A stretch of 64,000 bases of DNA from NCBI RefSeq assembly GCF_023715785.1, contig NZ_JAMBOX010000020.1, positions 20,884 through 84,883 on the forward strand, written 5' to 3'. A program made the position numbers and the translations under genes. This stretch comes from Neobacillus niacini. Its GTDB lineage: Bacteria; Bacillota; Bacilli; Bacillales; Cytobacillaceae. Every line of letters begins with the position of its first letter. The first letter of the stretch is position 1. This document shows, piece by piece, positions 16,200 through 26,646 of the stretch. Under the pieces are notes generated by a model. That model was not told where the DNA came from, searched no databases, and was given only the letters and a program-made list of their open reading frames with translations.

Positions 16200-19100
16200 G
16201 TGAGCTCCTTTGATTTAGATAAAGACCGCTCTATAAGACTTTTTAACTACTTAAAAGAACTTTCTTTGTTAAGAACACCCTTAGTTCAAGATTTAAACCA
16301 GTACACCAACGTTTTTTGGATTAATAAAATACCTGATGAACCCGAATGTGTTTCTCCTCTTCATGAAGAAGTCAAAGGAGATTTGTGGCTTCAAGTTAAA
16401 AAACCGGATTTTCCATCTGTACCTGAACTTTCTTTTGAAATAGAGAAATGGCTAGAAGAATCAACAAGCCTTGAAGATATTACACAAACTCCAAAATTAA
16501 AAGACAAGATTATATACACACTACATAGTGGAAGTAACGAAGCCATCGAAGGTACCGATGAAGATCAAATTTCAAAGTACTTATATCTAAAAGAGCAGCC
16601 AAAGATCATTAAAGAATTTGACTCATATCTGACTAATTTATGGATTCCTTGGAGAGATGAATATATTAGGTCTGTAGAAATACAAAAAATATACTCCCAA
16701 CTCTTTACTATTTATCGTAAACAAAAGACTTCCGGAGAACAATTCGAGCTTAACGTTTCTCTTGGACTATTTAATTGGAGAACTCCAAATGGGCAATTAG
16801 TACATCGGCATTTATTAACTATTCCATGTTCATTTACCTTTGACTCAGACATTGGTGTATTATCTGTTGTTGCTTCTCCAGATAGTATGAATTTTGAGTT
16901 AGAGCAAGATATGCTTGAATTAACAGATCGATTGGATGCTAATACATTGAAACCGGTTGAAGATGCCTTAGAGAACTTAAAAGAAAATTTATGGAATAAG
17001 GAAGCACAGGACTCTATATTAAGATCTTATGTACAATCGTTGTCTGCCAATGGTAATTACTTTCCTGAAGAATTTAATGAAATTAGAAACGTTCAAGAGA
17101 AACCAAACGTTTATTATAGCCCTGCTTTAATTTTGCGAAAAAGAAGTGAAAAAGGATTTCAACAGGCTTGCTCTTCAATTACAAGTGATATAGAGAGTGA
17201 TAGCATCTCTCCTCCACAAGGAATATTAAGGATCTTTAACCAGACTGATGACTTACAGTCAAAAGATAATCACGGGGAACAAAAAATTAAATTGGAAGAT
17301 TTGCAAACTTATTTTCCTCTAGAGGCAAATGATGAGCAGATAAAAATAATTGAAAGCCTTCAAACGAGAAACGGTGTTATTGTTCAAGGTCCCCCTGGAA
17401 CTGGAAAGACTCATACTATTGCAAACTTGACTTCTCATTTACTAGCAACTGGTAAAAGGGTTCTCATTACGAGTCAAACACCACAAGCTCTTAAAGTTTT
17501 GAAAGATAAAATACCAGAAGAGTTACAAGCTCTATGTGTAAGTTTATTAGGTGGAGATTCAACTTCTTTTAAAGATTTAGAAAGTGTAGTTTATAGTATC
17601 TCTAATAATAGAGATTCATGGGATCCTGATTCAACAAAAGCTAACATTAACTTATTATCGGACAAACTCAGAACATTAAAAGAAAAAGCAGCTGAATTAA
17701 ATCTAAATTTAAGGGCAATCAGAGAAAATGAAACATTTGTACATCAGCTTACTGGTCAATACTCAGGAACTGCGTTAAAAATTGCTGAAAAACTAAATAA
17801 AAACCGAAACAAGTATAAATGGCTTAATGATAGGATCTCGCTGGATGTAGAAGCTCCTTTATCAAAAAATGAAACCTTAATTTTATTACAACTATTAAGC
17901 GAATTAAATGAAGACGTTATAGAACAAATACAACATCCATTCCCATCCGTTGATGTTCTTTTAAGCATCGAAGAATTTAAAGGACTTACTCAAAAAGAAA
18001 ATGAATTATTAAAAGAAATTGAAGGGCTTAAAGGGGAGGAATCTCCCCAATTACAAAAATATAAAGATTTGTCCGAATCTGACAGACACTTTTTTGAGCA
18101 ATTTATTCATGAGCTTTTTACCTTAGTGTCAGACATTGAAAACAAAGATATATCATGGTTAAATCGTGCCCTTAAGGATTTAGTATCTAAAAAGTTTAGT
18201 ACCTGGGAAGAATTTTACTCCCAGTTTGAAAATACGATAAACTCAATTAAAGATCTAGCCAATAAACATAATTTAACCGAAATAAGTGGGTTACCTAATT
18301 TACCACTAACACAGTTACATGCTGAAGTGGTGGAATTAAGAAAACACTTTGAAAGTGGAAAGGGATTAGGGTTCCCATTACTGCGACCAAAACCAGTAAA
18401 AACCGGTTGGTATATTGTTCATGATGTACGAGTTGGTGGACAGAAATGTGATAAATTAGAATCCATAAAGTTATTAGAAGAAGCTTTATCTAGTGATATA
18501 GCAATCAATAAAATTGAAAAGCTAATTTCTAGTCATCTTGATATTTCATTGGAGACCCGTTCTTCTCGTAGTTTAAAGGTTGCCGAAATGTCTAATCTCT
18601 TTGCATATTTTAACGTGTTATTTGAGATTAGATCGCTCATTAAAGAATCGGAACAAAGGTTCCAAAATATGTCACTTTTAAGTGAAGACGATTTTTCTTC
18701 GAGTCAGTTATTTAAGATTGTTAATCAATTAAAGCTAATAAATTATCAGAATGAGATTATTTATGTTAGAAATAGGTTTTCATCATTAATTCAGAATATT
18801 AATTCCTTTGTAGAAGGGATTTCCTCTCATCCAATTGTCTCTGAATTGATTGCAGCCATCAATAATCGTAATAATAAAGAATATAGTGTGTTGGTCGAAA
18901 AGATAAAAGAGTTAGACTTATTAACCAGTAAAAACAACCACTGTGATGAATTAATGCAAAGAATTAAAACAACAATGCCACAGCTATATTATCAGTTATT
19001 AGATAACTTTGATTACGATCTGTGGTCTAAAAAGTTCGAGGAGTTTGAAGCAGCATTTTCATGGGCAAAAGCTAATACTTGGTATCTTGAATTTTCAAAT

Positions 19101-21116
19101 AAAAATGCCAAAGAACTCTCCAGTGAACTAAGGAGAGTAAATGACACAACTAAAGAAATCATTTCTAAATTATGTTCTGAAAAAGCATGGTATTCTACCC
19201 TTTCATCTATGACTGAGAGCCAAAGACAGCATCTACTAGCCTGGAAAACAGCAATGCGAAAAGTCGGAAAAGGAACAGGTACAAATGCACCCATTTACCT
19301 TAGAGATGCAAAGTTTCACATGTCTCATTGTCGTGATGCTATTCCTGTATGGATTATGCCGTTATACAGCATATTTGAAACCTTTGAGATGAAACCGAAC
19401 TTATTTGATATTGTAATTATCGATGAAGCAAGCCAGTCCGGCCCTGAAGCAATTATCCTTCAGTATCTTGCTAAAAAGCTAATCGTTGTCGGAGATGACA
19501 AACAAATCAGTCCTGAATATGTAGGAATAAAAAAAGAAGATGTCAATTTCTTAAGAAAGCAATTTTTATATGATTTTAGATTAGGTGATTTACTTGATAT
19601 TGAAAGTTCTTTTTTCGATTTAACAAATGTTTTATTCGGTGGACGAATAACGCTACGAGAACATTTTAGATGTATGCCTGAAATAATTCAGTTCTCTAAT
19701 ATGATAAGTTATTCTCATACACCTTTAATACCGTTAAGGCAATATCCACCTAACAGAATGGAACCAATCATTAGTAAACACATACCTACCGGTTATCGAG
19801 AAGGATCAGGTCAAAAAGTGCTGAATAAACCTGAAGCCGAAGCAATTGTAAAAGAGATTAGAACTTGTATACAAAATCCAAAATATAAAAACAAATCCAT
19901 TGGTATAATAAGCTTACAAAATAAAGGTCAAGCTCAATTAATTGAACATTTGCTTATTCAAGAAATTGGTACTGAAGAAATCGAAAAGAGAAATATTATT
20001 TGTGGTGATGCATATGACTTTCAAGGGGATGAACGTGATATTATCTTTTTAAGTTTAGTAGCTGCACCTGGTGAAACAGGAATGAGAGCTATTAATACTG
20101 AGAAAGATAAACGAAGATTTAATGTTGCTGTTAGTAGAGCAAAAGATCAGATATGGTTATTCCATACTCCAACCACGAATGACTTTAGAAATAAAGAGTG
20201 TTTAAGGTATCAACTGATAACCTACTGTCAAAATCCACTTAAAGAAATATTGGAACCTAATCGCGAGCTTTGTGAAAATGACTTTGAACGTGCAGTTTTT
20301 GATCAAATATCTTCAAAAGGTTATAAAGTCATTCCACAGCATAAGGTAGCAGGATATCGTATAGATCTAGTGGTGGAAGGTGAAAAAGGGCGTATTGCTG
20401 TTGAATGTGATGGAGATCAATGGCACGGTCCTGATAGATATGACTATGATATGAACCGCCAAAGAATACTTGAACGATGCGGTTGGAAGTTCTGGAGGGT
20501 TCGAGGAAGTGAATACTATTACGATCCTGAAAAAGCCCTTAATTCGCTCTGGGATACACTTGAATATTACAATATAAAACCCGCATTTAGTAAAAATATT
20601 AGTGAACCTGCTAGTGGCACTTTAATTACAAATCAAGGTGTCTCTATTTCTAATAGCATTATTACCGCTAAGGAAGAGCAGGCGGAGAAAACTGCAGAAA
20701 ATATTATAAATGAAATCAAAATACCACACATTTATAATAGTACCGTTAATAAAAAGCAATCTTCCGAGAAAGATGTTGATTTGCCAGGTAAACAATTTGG
20801 ATTATTTTCCGATGAATTAAACGGCCTCAATCAACAGTTATCTATATTTGATGATGGTGATGACCCATTAAAACGTGATACTGATATTTCAACGGACGAC
20901 TTATTAAGAGAGCAGCAATTTAATTTAAAGGATTTTTTAGTAAATAAGGGGTATGAAGTGATCGATAAAAGAGACAATGGCGGTTCACTCTGGTTAGTGG
21001 GGGGCAAAGAACTAGCTCCAGTAATTAAAGAATTAAAGAAGAAAAAAATATACTTTTCATTTACTGAAAATGGTAGTCGCTCAACAAAAAAGAGACCTGC
21101 GTGGTTTACAAAATAA
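16200..21116 (+). CDS. Large SF1 helicase with C-terminal Vsr-like nuclease
   Basis: 1638 residues starting at GTG 16200, with AAAGGA 8 bp upstream. Walker A GPPGTGKTH is near residue 397, motif II IIDEASQSG near 1073, and motifs V/VI (FQGDERDIIFLSL, RRFNVAVSRAKDQ) near 1275-1320. These are typical of Upf1-like superfamily 1 helicases. Between the Walker motifs lies a ~600-residue helical insertion. Residues about 1365-1460 form a very-short-patch-repair-like endonuclease (GYRIDLVVEG, AVECDGDQWHG, RCGWKFWRVRGSEY). The tail is low complexity plus a small C-terminal domain. Such helicase-nuclease fusions are typical of defence islands. A weak stem (CGGCTG/CAGCCG, 21140-21172) follows the stop. 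Confidence 0.82.
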   Translation: MSSFDLDKDRSIRLFNYLKELSLLRTPLVQDLNQYTNVFWINKIPDEPECVSPLHEEVKGDLWLQVKKPDFPSVPELSFEIEKWLEESTSLEDITQTPKLKDKIIYTLHSGSNEAIEGTDEDQISKYLYLKEQPKIIKEFDSYLTNLWIPWRDEYIRSVEIQKIYSQLFTIYRKQKTSGEQFELNVSLGLFNWRTPNGQLVHRHLLTIPCSFTFDSDIGVLSVVASPDSMNFELEQDMLELTDRLDANTLKPVEDALENLKENLWNKEAQDSILRSYVQSLSANGNYFPEEFNEIRNVQEKPNVYYSPALILRKRSEKGFQQACSSITSDIESDSISPPQGILRIFNQTDDLQSKDNHGEQKIKLEDLQTYFPLEANDEQIKIIESLQTRNGVIVQGPPGTGKTHTIANLTSHLLATGKRVLITSQTPQALKVLKDKIPEELQALCVSLLGGDSTSFKDLESVVYSISNNRDSWDPDSTKANINLLSDKLRTLKEKAAELNLNLRAIRENETFVHQLTGQYSGTALKIAEKLNKNRNKYKWLNDRISLDVEAPLSKNETLILLQLLSELNEDVIEQIQHPFPSVDVLLSIEEFKGLTQKENELLKEIEGLKGEESPQLQKYKDLSESDRHFFEQFIHELFTLVSDIENKDISWLNRALKDLVSKKFSTWEEFYSQFENTINSIKDLANKHNLTEISGLPNLPLTQLHAEVVELRKHFESGKGLGFPLLRPKPVKTGWYIVHDVRVGGQKCDKLESIKLLEEALSSDIAINKIEKLISSHLDISLETRSSRSLKVAEMSNLFAYFNVLFEIRSLIKESEQRFQNMSLLSEDDFSSSQLFKIVNQLKLINYQNEIIYVRNRFSSLIQNINSFVEGISSHPIVSELIAAINNRNNKEYSVLVEKIKELDLLTSKNNHCDELMQRIKTTMPQLYYQLLDNFDYDLWSKKFEEFEAAFSWAKANTWYLEFSNKNAKELSSELRRVNDTTKEIISKLCSEKAWYSTLSSMTESQRQHLLAWKTAMRKVGKGTGTNAPIYLRDAKFHMSHCRDAIPVWIMPLYSIFETFEMKPNLFDIVIIDEASQSGPEAIILQYLAKKLIVVGDDKQISPEYVGIKKEDVNFLRKQFLYDFRLGDLLDIESSFFDLTNVLFGGRITLREHFRCMPEIIQFSNMISYSHTPLIPLRQYPPNRMEPIISKHIPTGYREGSGQKVLNKPEAEAIVKEIRTCIQNPKYKNKSIGIISLQNKGQAQLIEHLLIQEIGTEEIEKRNIICGDAYDFQGDERDIIFLSLVAAPGETGMRAINTEKDKRRFNVAVSRAKDQIWLFHTPTTNDFRNKECLRYQLITYCQNPLKEILEPNRELCENDFERAVFDQISSKGYKVIPQHKVAGYRIDLVVEGEKGRIAVECDGDQWHGPDRYDYDMNRQRILERCGWKFWRVRGSEYYYDPEKALNSLWDTLEYYNIKPAFSKNISEPASGTLITNQGVSISNSIITAKEEQAEKTAENIINEIKIPHIYNSTVNKKQSSEKDVDLPGKQFGLFSDELNGLNQQLSIFDDGDDPLKRDTDISTDDLLREQQFNLKDFLVNKGYEVIDKRDNGGSLWLVGGKELAPVIKELKKKKIYFSFTENGSRSTKKRPAWFTK

Positions 21117-21242
21117 TGGATAAAATCCAAATAATAATGCGGCTGAGCGATTGTTATAAACATGCCCAGCCGTTCTTAAATATATACTACCTATACTACC
21201 GAAACATAAAATAGAAAGCTTATTGCAGGAATACTATAATCC

Positions 21243-21473
21243 TTATTTACCCAAATCGGTTAATTTATCTAAGGCGTTTTTTAGATTTTTTACTTCTTCA
21301 TTAGAAAGGGTTATTCCCTTCCCCATTTTTTCATATTCTGGTGACCAATCACGTATGTCATATTTCGGTTCTCTTCCATTCCAACTGATTAGATTTAATT
21401 CTTTCGTCCATCCTTTTGCAGATTCTGACAAGACCGCAACTTTTTCAATAATTTCAAACTTTATATCCGCCAT
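21243..21473 (-). CDS. YdbC-like PC4-family single-strand DNA-binding protein
   Basis: 76 residues. It matches the YdbC/PC4 (p15) fold family: short strands, then SWNGREPKYDIRDWSPEYEKMGKGITLSNEE, seen here in parts, and a C-terminal helix. YdbC proteins bind single-stranded nucleic acid. The ATG at 21473 is chosen because GAGGGTGA lies upstream; a GTG 4 codons earlier is part of that ribosome site. It is convergent with the helicase gene and sits 110 bp past the end of the type III restriction operon. A link to either module is only inferred from position. Confidence 0.7.
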   Translation of the reverse strand: MADIKFEIIEKVAVLSESAKGWTKELNLISWNGREPKYDIRDWSPEYEKMGKGITLSNEEVKNLKNALDKLTDLGK

Positions 21474-21594
21474 AACTATTTTCACCCTCGATTAAATTGA
21501 ATGGAAGTCCTTAATTCCAAATCGTGTTGCGCTAAAATTATTTCAATCAACTATAAGCCCTTAACTGCTATTAGAAATTATCTATGTGAAGCAA

Positions 21595-24500
21595 TTATAA
21601 TCCGCTTATAATATCAAGCATGGTTTGGTAACTATCCACCTCGTGATACTTTACGTTACTCGTAGAAATTTCATTGAAAAGCTTCTTTGCACATGCTATT
21701 TTAGCCTTCTCAATTGGCCGTATGTCCATGCTTTCCATAGACCCTTTTGTTTCTGCAATAAAGAAGATATGTTTAACTGTACCCTCATTAAACGCAATTG
21801 CCCAGTCCGGCGAGTAATTACCCACCGGTGTAGGAATTGAAAATCCTCTAGGTAACTTAGCATATACACAAACCTCGTTTGCTCTTTCCATATCTTCTGC
21901 AAATCGTCTTTCTACACTCCTTGCAGCTAACCCATCCGTAACCACATAGTCTTGAACGTGTTTGCTTGCATGGAATGCTTTTTTAATTTCTATTGCACCT
22001 TTTCCAGCCGTAAAGATATCTTTGTCATATTGCTTCGCAATTTGGTCATATGTGATATGCTCAACTATTACGGTTGCCTTTTGTTCCTTAATCAATCGAA
22101 TTGCTTTTGTAATGAATTCTTCCGGGTTAAGTTTAAACATGCCAAATATATAACTTTCGATTCCGGATAAAATTGCCACAATTGTTCTTCTTGTCAGTGT
22201 TGTGCCTTCTGCAATTTTCCCAACCAGGTCATATTTAATTTTACTCGTTGCAGCATACTTTAACGTTTCAGTTCTGGTATTTTCCTCCACGAAACTATCT
22301 TTGCGAGTGATGGAGTGTTCATCAAGATCTATAATTTGGTTCCCGCTTGTGACAGTATATTTGAGCTGTGTAACACGTAACTTTTCATTAAGATGTTGAA
22401 TTGACTTTTTAATAAGCTCTTCGCTATCAAATTCAACCGTATATGCATATTGACGGTTTATATAATTCCATAAAGCTTGAAACTCTTTCTTATAGAAATT
22501 ATCGTTTAAAGGATTATCTGTAATTTTTGTCTGATTAGCATCATCAATCATTTCATCAAGCACACTCTCATCGAATACACTCTGAATAAGGGTGTGCACA
22601 CCTTCAACCATTGATTGCAACTCTACTGGAAGAGGTGCTAAACAATGATTTTCTAAATCCAAACGATAAGACTCCGTTACATTATCATGATCATCAATAT
22701 AGTCATTTTTAATAAGATATCGATAAATAGACTTAGCTTTTGTTACATCTAATACTACTGGTTGTCCTTCAACTATTATCGTTTTACCAGTAAAGTATTC
22801 CTGTGTAGCTTTGGTTGGGCGATCATATAATGCTTCCTTAATGCCAACTTGAAGATCAGAAACAAAGTCCTTATATCCTTCACTTGCAATTACAGTTAAC
22901 ATGTTTATATCGTGTACTGAACTTCCACATCGTTCAACATCCATTCTTTCCCCATGTTGATTTACACTTAGGCGCAATCCTCTTCCAACTTCCTGTCGCT
23001 TTTGTGTTGGACTTATTCCGCCGTGCTTTAATGTACAGATTTGGAAAACATTAGGGTTATCCCAGCCTTCACGCAATGCAGAGTGAGAAAATATAAAACG
23101 AACAGGTTCTTTAAAGGAAAGAAGCCTTTCTTTATTTTTAAGTATTAAATCATATGCTGAAATATCATCACTTTCATCAGTACCTCTGCTTGTAGTACTA
23201 TCTACCTTGCGCCCATTTTTATCAATACTAAAATACCCTGTATGCGTCTTACTTGGTTCAATACTTTGTAAGTATTTCACATAAGGTGTGTCTTCTAGAG
23301 TTACATAATCATTTAGAATGTTTATATACTCTTGTTCAAACATTTCGCCATATTCAGAGTTAATTTCATCTCCATCATCATTATATTTACGGTATTTTGC
23401 AACTTCATCAATAAAGAATAACGAAAGAGTCTTTATACCTAGTTCAAACAATTGCTTTTCCTTTTCAAAATGGGAGATTATAGTCTCACGAATTTGAATT
23501 CTTCGCATATCAGACTCTGATACATCCCCTACAACTTCACCACGGGATAAAACTTCACCGTTTGTAAATGTTACAGTACCCTTAATAGGATCAATATCAC
23601 TTATATGAAACCCTCTGTATTGCTCCATATTATTTGAAATTGAATATAGGTTATCATCTACACTCAAGATTCGAGTTTCACGATTTATAGATTTTTGATA
23701 TCTTATTTCGAAATCAATCCTTGCCATAGGGGGCTTCTTAGGGGAGATAATAATATTTTCAAGATACAAATACTTATCTGTCCCTCTTAAATTTTTTACT
23801 TCAAAACCTTTCACTTCTATTTTTTTTACTAGCCTCTTATTATAAGCATCTACTGCATCTAATACATACACTAGGTTATGCTGATGTGCATGAGTAGCCG
23901 AATAGTTCAAGCAAAATAATGGCTTAAAATTGGCAAGTGCCTTTTGTGTCTTTTCTCCACCCATCTTTTGGGGCTCGTCTAAGATAAGGATTGGTCGGTT
24001 GGCTTGTATTACGTCAATAGGTCTACGACTTCCGAACTCGTCTAATTTCTCATAAATTCGGCGTGCTTCTTTACTTCTTCCGCCTTCTTTCATTGTGGTA
24101 TTAAATGCCTGAATATTAATAATCATGACATTAATACCTGCATTAGAACTGAAGTTATCAAGCTCGGTTAGGTTTTTACTATTATAAACAAAGAAACGCG
24201 CTTTTTTTCCATAGTGCTCCATAAAATGATCTTGTGTTATTTCTAATGTTTTCTTTACACCTTCCCTAATAGCAACTGATGGAACAACTATGATAAATTT
24301 ACTCCAACCATATTTCTTGTGAAGCTCAAAAATAGTCTTAATATAAACATATGTCTTACCGGTGCCCGTCTCCATTTCTACATCAAGACTACATTTACCA
24401 AGATGCTTTACAAGATTCTCTGAAAGCTTAATATTATTTCGTGACTGCATATTACGAATATTTAATAGTAAGTTCTCATCATTAATAGCTAAATCAGCAT

Positions 24501-24693
24501 TTTTAAAACCAGCAGCAATATCATTATCATTTTGCTCAATAGCTAGATCCATTGATAATTGTTGGTTTTTTGGGTTAATGCCGACATCCCGTCTGTACCT
24601 AATACGGTCAATATAAGGTTGTCCAGAAAAAATATCTACCACACTTTTTACAGCATCTGTTTGATATTGTTGTACTTTAAATTTAATTTTCAC
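21595..24693 (-). CDS. res: Type III restriction enzyme Res subunit
   Basis: 1032 residues. The DEAD/DEAH-like translocase starts with METGTGKTYV near 105 and has ILDEPQKMGG near 235 and QEVGRGLRLSVNQHG near 570. The C-terminal PD-(D/E)XK nuclease has SPDWAIAF near 960 and AETKGSME near 980. Together with Mod it cuts DNA at unmodified sites after ATP-driven diffusion. The start is GTG at 24693 with GAGGAGGGG upstream. It is the last gene of a four-gene operon, 13 bp after mod. Confidence 0.93.
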   Translation of the reverse strand: MKIKFKVQQYQTDAVKSVVDIFSGQPYIDRIRYRRDVGINPKNQQLSMDLAIEQNDNDIAAGFKNADLAINDENLLLNIRNMQSRNNIKLSENLVKHLGKCSLDVEMETGTGKTYVYIKTIFELHKKYGWSKFIIVVPSVAIREGVKKTLEITQDHFMEHYGKKARFFVYNSKNLTELDNFSSNAGINVMIINIQAFNTTMKEGGRSKEARRIYEKLDEFGSRRPIDVIQANRPILILDEPQKMGGEKTQKALANFKPLFCLNYSATHAHQHNLVYVLDAVDAYNKRLVKKIEVKGFEVKNLRGTDKYLYLENIIISPKKPPMARIDFEIRYQKSINRETRILSVDDNLYSISNNMEQYRGFHISDIDPIKGTVTFTNGEVLSRGEVVGDVSESDMRRIQIRETIISHFEKEKQLFELGIKTLSLFFIDEVAKYRKYNDDGDEINSEYGEMFEQEYINILNDYVTLEDTPYVKYLQSIEPSKTHTGYFSIDKNGRKVDSTTSRGTDESDDISAYDLILKNKERLLSFKEPVRFIFSHSALREGWDNPNVFQICTLKHGGISPTQKRQEVGRGLRLSVNQHGERMDVERCGSSVHDINMLTVIASEGYKDFVSDLQVGIKEALYDRPTKATQEYFTGKTIIVEGQPVVLDVTKAKSIYRYLIKNDYIDDHDNVTESYRLDLENHCLAPLPVELQSMVEGVHTLIQSVFDESVLDEMIDDANQTKITDNPLNDNFYKKEFQALWNYINRQYAYTVEFDSEELIKKSIQHLNEKLRVTQLKYTVTSGNQIIDLDEHSITRKDSFVEENTRTETLKYAATSKIKYDLVGKIAEGTTLTRRTIVAILSGIESYIFGMFKLNPEEFITKAIRLIKEQKATVIVEHITYDQIAKQYDKDIFTAGKGAIEIKKAFHASKHVQDYVVTDGLAARSVERRFAEDMERANEVCVYAKLPRGFSIPTPVGNYSPDWAIAFNEGTVKHIFFIAETKGSMESMDIRPIEKAKIACAKKLFNEISTSNVKYHEVDSYQTMLDIISGL

Positions 24694-24706
24694 AATAACC
24701 CCTCCT

Positions 24707-26644
24707 CTATAAGACCTTTCTTATAGTGGTCGGGCTATAGGTTTCAAAGATCTGCTCGAAGTTTGTAGCTACACTATCATTAGCCATACTACTGTCACGG
24801 AAAGCAGCATAGTATGGTTGTTTTTTTGCAATCTCAGATATAACCTCACTTGTAATATCTGTATCAAAACAAGCCAATAAGTATCCATTTGCAACATCAA
24901 AAACTTTTTTATCTTTAATAGATGTTTCCTCAATTTGGCTCGAAAGAAGAACACCAAGATCTAACATTACTTGGAAAAGTAAATCCTCTGGAGTTCGATC
25001 CGGTTTAATATTTTCTTCAAGCGTGAAAAGGTCTCCCTGTCTAAATTCAGAAGGTGTATAATAAACATCTTGCATGTTAGTAGAATCCAGTTTCAATACC
25101 CTAAACCCTAAATCTAAGTCTTGTACTCTATCTTCGCTACCTTCTTTAATATTTTTTCCAGCTCTCATTATACGTTCCTTTGCAAGTTCTGTGATGTAAT
25201 GTTTTTTATCCAGGCTATCTAAAACAGAAATTGCATTTTCAATAATTAATTTTTTATTTGCAGGTGTCTTCTCTAACATTTTGTCGAGGTCTTCCTGTAT
25301 TTGAACAGCAATAAAATGTCTGTTACCATTATCTTCAAGATTACATTCCATAACAGCTTGAGCAATTGTTCCTGAACCACTAAAAAAGTCCAAGATATAT
25401 TCTCCCGATTGCAGGCCAAATCCAATCAAGAATTTAATTAAAGAAACAGGTTTTGGATTCGAAAAAACGTCTTTTTTAAAAAGATTGTATACATCATCAC
25501 TACCCTCGCTAGTTGTACCTTTATCATCAATTACTGTTTCAGTTGTAAAGATACTACGTGGTTTTTTTCCTTTGGGTAACCTTTGTTTAAACTGAACTGA
25601 CCAGCTCTTATCAGTCTTAACGAACCGAATATCACCAATTTCAAGATCACTGAGAAATCTTTTTTCAGATCGTAACCAACTTATCTGATTACCATCATCA
25701 TCATACTGTAAAACAGTTCCATCAGGACAAGTAATAGGGTAATACTGCTTTCCTGACTTTCGCTTAAATGTATCCCAATAGAATTTACTTATCTCATCCT
25801 CATCTTTATACCTCTTTAAATATTCTTCTGAATACATCTCGTAAAAATCTTTTAAGGAATTCTTGTTTCTCGCATAAACAACAATATATTCATGTTCCAC
25901 AGCAATGTAATTAGAGTCATTCCCTCCACCTTTTTTACTTTGCCAAACAAGCTCAGCTACAAAGTTATGGTGTCCAAATATCTCATTACAAACCTTTCTT
26001 AGATTTTCTATCTCACTATCATCTATACTAATAAAAATTACACCATCATCAGTAAGTAAATCCTTTCCTAATTTCAATCGAGGATAAATCATGTTTAGCC
26101 AATCTGTATGAAACCTGCCATTACTTTCGGTATTTTGAACAAGGCGATTACCATACTCATCGAATTGCCCGCTACTACCGAGATAGTCTGACTTGTTTTG
26201 TGAAAAATCGTCCTGGTATATATAATCATTACCAGTGTTGTACGGAGGGTCGATGTAGATCATTTTCACTTTTCCTAGGTAAGTTTCCTGCAATAATTTT
26301 AGTACATCTAAATTATCACCCTCTATATATAGGTTTTCAGTATTATCAAAATCAACACTTTCTTCACGATAAGGTCTTAAAGTTTTAGCAATGGGCGCAT
26401 TTGCTAATAAAACAGACATTTTCTTATCAGGCCATGTGAATTGATATCGTTCATCTGAACCTTCTACTAATACGTCGGATAATTCTTGTTTCAACATATC
26501 AAAATCAATTGCATACTCAATTATAGGGGAACCATCTTCTCGATATTCTTTAATAACTTCAGTCAATGTGTTTGGGAATAGTTCAGCTATTTTTTTTATG
26601 TTCACATCAACTTTATTTATTGAATGCATTTTAAGTTTTTCCAT
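24707..26644 (-). CDS. mod: Type III DNA adenine methyltransferase Mod subunit
   Basis: 645 residues. Motif IV DPPYNTGNDYIYQDDF is near 131, and motif I FSGSGTIAQAV is near 420. This order defines a beta-class N6-adenine methyltransferase. The region between them holds the target-recognition domain. The start is the ATG at 26644, with AAAGGAG 7 bp upstream, two bases after the DUF4391 stop. It protects host sites and gives Res its specificity. No homopolymer or tandem repeat tract suggesting phase variation was seen. Confidence 0.93.
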   Translation of the reverse strand: MEKLKMHSINKVDVNIKKIAELFPNTLTEVIKEYREDGSPIIEYAIDFDMLKQELSDVLVEGSDERYQFTWPDKKMSVLLANAPIAKTLRPYREESVDFDNTENLYIEGDNLDVLKLLQETYLGKVKMIYIDPPYNTGNDYIYQDDFSQNKSDYLGSSGQFDEYGNRLVQNTESNGRFHTDWLNMIYPRLKLGKDLLTDDGVIFISIDDSEIENLRKVCNEIFGHHNFVAELVWQSKKGGGNDSNYIAVEHEYIVVYARNKNSLKDFYEMYSEEYLKRYKDEDEISKFYWDTFKRKSGKQYYPITCPDGTVLQYDDDGNQISWLRSEKRFLSDLEIGDIRFVKTDKSWSVQFKQRLPKGKKPRSIFTTETVIDDKGTTSEGSDDVYNLFKKDVFSNPKPVSLIKFLIGFGLQSGEYILDFFSGSGTIAQAVMECNLEDNGNRHFIAVQIQEDLDKMLEKTPANKKLIIENAISVLDSLDKKHYITELAKERIMRAGKNIKEGSEDRVQDLDLGFRVLKLDSTNMQDVYYTPSEFRQGDLFTLEENIKPDRTPEDLLFQVMLDLGVLLSSQIEETSIKDKKVFDVANGYLLACFDTDITSEVISEIAKKQPYYAAFRDSSMANDSVATNFEQIFETYSPTTIRKVL

Positions 26645-26646
26645 CT

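Noticed and set aside
24707..26644. Phase-variable mod gene
   Set aside because: No long homopolymer or short tandem repeat tract was seen in the coding sequence or near its start.
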